Positions 42,561-45,559 of a stretch of DNA of 45,559 nucleotides are shown here, in pieces. Every line of letters begins with the position of its first letter. The stretch's first letter is position 1. The notes beneath the pieces are model-generated. The model did not search any database and was not told the origin of the DNA. It saw only the letters and a list, made by a program, of their open reading frames with translations. The stretch covers positions 1 through 45,559 of the forward strand of contig DLHI01000035.1 in assembly GCA_002483135.1 (NCBI GenBank), in the 5' to 3' direction. Position numbers and translations under genes: made by a program. This DNA comes from Hyphomonadaceae bacterium UBA7672 (GTDB taxonomy: Bacteria; Pseudomonadota; Alphaproteobacteria; Caulobacterales; Hyphomonadaceae).

Positions 42561-43142
42561 ATGAAACGCCTTCTCCCAGCCCTCATGCTCGTGCTCGCCG
42601 CCTGTGACCCCGCGCCGGAACTTGACGGCGGTGCGCCGGCTGACGATCCCGCTCTTGATGGCGGGCCCCCACCCAACGGCTCGGTTGCTGATCCTCTCGC
42701 CGACGCGCCGGAGATAGCCGACGCGGCCTCCAAGCCGGCTCTTGGTATTACACCGCCCACGGGTGTGCGGTTGGTCGAAGGCTGCGAAACCATCGTCGCC
42801 GCCGACTACACAAGCCCCCCCAAGATGGATTGCCTGCTGTTCCAGACCGCCGATCGCGAGCCCGGCAGGCTCGACGCTGGCATCCTGGTCGCAATTTCGG
42901 AAGCAGGCTGGAAGCTGGTCCGCTCGCAGGGCAATGAACACTATCTCGAACGCCCCCACGCCGGAACTGACTGCGCCGACGTGGCCGTCATTTCCGTGCT
43001 GACCGACAGGGTGCAGGCCGTCGTCGATCACGCCGGCGGCGGCAAGGCCGTTGCCGGCTCCGTTTGGGAAGCTTACGCCATCCCCGCATCCACACTACAG
43101 GCCTGCGGCGCCAGCCGCACGCCGCCACAGGGGGGCCAGTGA
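42561..43142 (+). CDS. Lipoprotein inserted between ilvB and ilvN
   Basis: The product is 193 residues. The signal MKRLLPALMLVLAAC ends in a lipobox (Cys15). A Pro/Ala/Asp-rich linker to about residue 60 leads to a ~120-residue domain with four Cys (EGCETIV, KMDCLLFQT, GTDCADVAV, LQACGAS) that may form two disulfides. I do not recognise the family. It starts 14 bp after ilvB, and its TGA overlaps the next ATG (TGATG), so it is translated within the ilv operon. Confidence 0.75.
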   Translation: MKRLLPALMLVLAACDPAPELDGGAPADDPALDGGPPPNGSVADPLADAPEIADAASKPALGITPPTGVRLVEGCETIVAADYTSPPKMDCLLFQTADREPGRLDAGILVAISEAGWKLVRSQGNEHYLERPHAGTDCADVAVISVLTDRVQAVVDHAGGGKAVAGSVWEAYAIPASTLQACGASRTPPQGGQ

Positions 43143-43693
43143 TGCAGGAGTTCTTCGAAAGCCTCGGCATCGAACACTGGCTGGCCATCGGCTCGGCGGT
43201 GCTGGCGCTTGCGTCCTTCATCCTCAACCTGCGCCTCGTGAACCGCCAGGAAAAGCGCGACGCCATCGCGATGAAGATGGCGCATGATTCAGACGTGATC
43301 CGATGGGCCGACGAGGTGATCGCACTCCTCGCTGCGGCGCAGGAGACGGTCGCGGAAAAGGGTGTCTCGTTCGGCGAGAGCGAATTCCCCATCCGCCGCT
43401 CGGCCGTCCGCGCGCAACTCTCCGCCCTGATCGACCGTGGCCGCCTGTTCTTCCCGAACCGCGAGGATGGCGACTACGGTAAGGAAAAGGAAGCCGGCTT
43501 CCAGGGGCGCCGCCATCCCGCTCTTGATGCGCTGGTGGACGCCTATGGCGTAATCGACAAGTCCGGCTATTCGCCGGGCCCTGATCGCGACGCGATCGCC
43601 GCGCTGACGACCCAGCGCCGCAAGTTCATGGCCGAGGTCTTCCAGGCCGTCGATCCGGTTCGCCGCGGCGAGAAACTCAAGGAGTTCACCTGA
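43142..43693 (+). CDS. Single-pass membrane protein between ilvB and ilvN
   Basis: The product is 183 residues from ATG 43142, which overlaps the previous stop. One membrane helix (about 14-33, LAIGSAVLALASFILNLRLV) is followed by a charged helical cytoplasmic-type domain (NRQEKRDAIAMKMAHDSDVI, AVRAQLSALIDRGRLFFPNR, QRRKFMAEVFQAVDPVRRGE). No known motif is seen. Its stop overlaps the ilvN start (TGATG). The tight packing implies co-translation with ilvN. Confidence 0.75.
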   Translation: MQEFFESLGIEHWLAIGSAVLALASFILNLRLVNRQEKRDAIAMKMAHDSDVIRWADEVIALLAAAQETVAEKGVSFGESEFPIRRSAVRAQLSALIDRGRLFFPNREDGDYGKEKEAGFQGRRHPALDALVDAYGVIDKSGYSPGPDRDAIAALTTQRRKFMAEVFQAVDPVRRGEKLKEFT

Positions 43694-44280
43694 TGTCCCG
43701 CGCCCCCCGCACGCGACTTACGCCCAAGAACGGCCGCGAGGACCCCGCCTCCGCCTACGACATGACGCCCTCGAACGAGCTGATCGAGCGGCGCACGCTC
43801 GCCTGCATCGTCGACAACGAGCCGGGCGTTCTCGCCCGCGTCGTCGGCCTGTTCGCCGCGCGCGGCTACAACATCGAAAGCCTCACCGTCGCCGAGATCG
43901 ACCGCAACGCCCACCAGTCGCGGATCACCATCGTCACCTCGGGCACAAACCACGTGCTTGAACAGATCGAGCAGCAGTTGCTCCGTCTTGTACCGGTCGC
44001 CAAAGTCATCGACGTCACCAACTCCACCGGCGGCATCGAGCGCGAACTTGCCCTCGTGAAGGTCGCGGGTACGGGCGAGAAGCGCGTGGAATCCCTGCGC
44101 ATCTCCGAAATCTTCCGCGCCCACGTCATCGACACCACGAACGAGAGCTTCATCTTCGAGCTCACCGGCGCCAGCCAGAAAATCGACCAGTTCGTCGAAC
44201 TCATGCGCCCCCTCGGCCTCGTCGAGGTCTCGCGCACAGGCGTGCTCAGCATCCAACGCGGCAAGGAGAAGGCGGGATGA
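43693..44280 (+). CDS. ilvN: Acetolactate synthase, small (regulatory) subunit
   Basis: The product is 195 residues. The ACT domain begins near residue 34 with RRTLACIVDNEPGVLARVVGLFAARGYNIESL, which carries the valine-binding region; the C-terminal domain has LRISEIFRAHVIDTTNESFIFELTG. It binds IlvB and gives feedback control by valine. A ~30-residue N-terminal extension (MSRAPRTRLTPKNGREDPAS) is longer than usual. ATG 43693 overlaps the previous stop, and its stop overlaps the next gene by 4 bp. Confidence 0.95.
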   Translation: MSRAPRTRLTPKNGREDPASAYDMTPSNELIERRTLACIVDNEPGVLARVVGLFAARGYNIESLTVAEIDRNAHQSRITIVTSGTNHVLEQIEQQLLRLVPVAKVIDVTNSTGGIERELALVKVAGTGEKRVESLRISEIFRAHVIDTTNESFIFELTGASQKIDQFVELMRPLGLVEVSRTGVLSIQRGKEKAG

Positions 44281-44801
44281 AACGTCACTCGTATCGCTAC
44301 GCATTCGGCGCCGTTCTGCTGGCGCTCACGGTTGCCTGCTCGGGCGAAGTCAATGTGGATGTGACCACTAAGACCACGCCCGCCGCAACGCTCGAAGCCG
44401 CCATGCAGGCTGACCGCGACTTCGCGGCGATGGCCGCCGCAGAGGGCCTCAAGCCCGCCTTCCTCAAATACATGCACCCGACGGATTCGAAATTCCTGTC
44501 GCCGGGCGCCATCGCGCAGGGCGCCGAGGCCATCGCCGCCGGCTTCGACGGCTCGCCGCCTGACTTCATGGTCAAATGGGCGCCCGATGGCGGGCAGGGC
44601 TCGGCCTCCGGCGATCTAGCCGTCACCACCGGCCTCTACACGATAAGCTCCGGCGGCCAGACGATCGAGAAAGGCCGCTATGTCACCGTGTGGGGCAAGG
44701 ACGCCGCAGGCGAACTCAAAGCCACGATGGACATGAGCGTGCCTGAACCACTCACGCCGCTCACGCCGCCAGTCCCCGATCCGGAAGGTCGCCCCGGCTG
44801 A
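44277..44801 (+). CDS. SnoaL/DUF4440-like lipoprotein between ilvN and ilvC
   Basis: The product is 174 residues. The signal MKRHSYRYAFGAVLLALTVAC ends in a lipobox (Cys21). The rest has the NTF2-like/DUF4440 pattern: MQADRDFAAMAAAEGLKPAFLKYM, DFMVKWAPDGGQGSASGDLAVTTGLYTI and GRYVTVWGKDAAGELKATMD, with a Pro-rich tail. ATG overlaps the ilvN stop by 4 bp. The role is unknown. It is a third unrelated insertion in the ilv operon. Confidence 0.78.
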   Translation: MKRHSYRYAFGAVLLALTVACSGEVNVDVTTKTTPAATLEAAMQADRDFAAMAAAEGLKPAFLKYMHPTDSKFLSPGAIAQGAEAIAAGFDGSPPDFMVKWAPDGGQGSASGDLAVTTGLYTISSGGQTIEKGRYVTVWGKDAAGELKATMDMSVPEPLTPLTPPVPDPEGRPG

Positions 44802-44897
44802 TCGCCAGACTAAACGACGAAATCAGTTTTCGAATGTGAGCCGTTCGCGTACTGGAGCGGCCAAATTGCCCCAAGAAGGCTAACAAGGGTAACGACG

Positions 44898-45559
44898 ATG
44901 AAAGTCTACTACGAAGCCGACGCCGATCTTTCGATCATCCAGTCGAAAAAGGTCGCCGTCATTGGCTATGGCAGCCAGGGACACGCCCACGCGCTCAACC
45001 TGCGTGAAAGCGGCGTGAAGGACCTCGTCGTCGGCCTCCAGCCGAACTCCGGCTCGAAGCCCAAGGCCGAGCAGGAAGGCCTGAAAGTCGTCACGCCCAC
45101 CGAGGCCGCCAAATGGGCCGACGTGATGATGATCCTCACGCCCGATGAAAAACAGGCGGTGATGTATGCCAACGAGATCGAGCCGCACACGCGCAAGGGT
45201 CAGCACCTGATGTTCGGCCACGGCTTCAACATCCACTACGGCCTCATCAAGCCGCGCGCCGACATGGACGTGTCGCTCTCGGCGCCGAAAGGCCCGGGCC
45301 ACACGCTGCGCAACCAGTACACGCAGGGCCGCGGCCTGCCGGGCCTCATCGCCATCCACCAGGACGCCTCGGGCGTCGCGCAGGCTGTCGCGCTCTCCTA
45401 CTCGAAAGCCATCGGCAACACGCGCGCCGGCGTCATCCAGACCTCGTTCCGCGAAGAAACCGAGACCGATCTCTTCGGCGAACAGGCCGTTCTCTGCGGC
45501 GGCCTCGTCGAGTTGATCAAGGCCGGTTACGAAACGCTGGTCGAAGCCGGCTACGCGCC
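44898..45559 (+). CDS. ilvC: Ketol-acid reductoisomerase (5' part; runs off the right edge)
   Basis: The 220 visible codons start MKVYYEADADLSIIQSKKVA. The NADPH site is VAVIGYGSQGHAHALNLRES, FGHGFNIHYGLIKP holds the conserved active-site His, SAPKGPGHTLR follows, and DLFGEQAVLCGG holds the metal-binding Asp and Glu of the catalytic domain. It converts acetolactate to dihydroxyisovalerate in valine and isoleucine synthesis. The 96-bp gap after the preceding lipoprotein gene may hold a separate promoter, but I see none clearly. The open frame continues past 45559. Confidence 0.95.
   Translation, partial: MKVYYEADADLSIIQSKKVAVIGYGSQGHAHALNLRESGVKDLVVGLQPNSGSKPKAEQEGLKVVTPTEAAKWADVMMILTPDEKQAVMYANEIEPHTRKGQHLMFGHGFNIHYGLIKPRADMDVSLSAPKGPGHTLRNQYTQGRGLPGLIAIHQDASGVAQAVALSYSKAIGNTRAGVIQTSFREETETDLFGEQAVLCGGLVELIKAGYETLVEAGYA

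Noticed and set aside
1..45559. tRNA or rRNA genes
   Set aside because: I looked for T-loop and acceptor patterns (GGTTCGAATCC-like) and rRNA landmarks by eye and saw none; a covariance-model scan would be decisive.

Overview
The window (about 45.6 kb, mostly 63-68% G+C by eye) looks like chromosomal DNA of an alphaproteobacterium. It is most likely from the Caulobacterales, family Hyphomonadaceae. I infer this from conserved gene neighbourhoods (xerD-aroK-aroB; bolA / J-domain gene / cobS-cobT; serB-miaA-ilvB-ilvN-ilvC), from strong G/C preference at third codon positions, and from the unusually many small lipoproteins. No tRNA, rRNA, CRISPR array, prophage or insertion sequence was recognised.

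Layout. Positions 1-463 hold the end of an unknown gene that reads through a 153-bp, multiply folded palindromic element (263-415). A lipoprotein amidohydrolase follows. Next come a leftward group (small membrane protein, large exported protein, xerD) and a divergent rightward group (aroK, aroB, a LuxR-type regulator). From 7.9 to 18 kb lies the bolA / J-domain / cobS / cobT neighbourhood. Here cobS and cobT are separated by about 4.3 kb carrying an acetyltransferase, a dienelactone hydrolase, a P-loop kinase-like protein, lipoproteins and a flavoprotein monooxygenase. From 16.7 to 26.4 kb lies an accessory stretch: a DUF885 peptidase-like lipoprotein, two tandem phytase-like paralogues, two paralogous small secreted proteins flanking a MarR regulator, a YghX-type hydrolase, two lipoproteins and a regulator with two TetR domains. 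From 26.4 to 31.7 kb a leftward unit contains polA, a fungal-type cytosine deaminase (4-bp overlap with polA), a lipoprotein and a LOG-family nucleotide hydrolase. From 31.9 to 37.3 kb lie a hybrid histidine kinase, a DegP protease, an AraC regulator and an exported SnoaL-like protein. The end carries serB (leftward), miaA, and the isoleucine/valine operon ilvB-ilvN-ilvC, which runs off the right edge.

How the genes work together. aroK and aroB are two steps of the shikimate pathway. ilvB, ilvN and ilvC make branched-chain amino acids. An 18-codon leader peptide rich in Leu/Val/Ile codons, a promoter and an intrinsic terminator lie just upstream of ilvB and form a classical attenuator. The deaminase and LOG protein could form a pyrimidine salvage step.

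The most unusual places are: (1) the lower-G+C GSU2403-type nucleotidyltransferase gene at 39181-40419, inserted between miaA and ilvB and preceded by two near-identical hairpins that leave almost no room for a ribosome binding site; (2) the MarR gene flanked by paralogous secreted proteins, with a perfect dyad in the divergent promoter; (3) a TonB-box-like segment inside a lipoprotein; (4) the deaminase/LOG pairing behind polA. All functional statements come from reading motifs and gene order; no searches were run.
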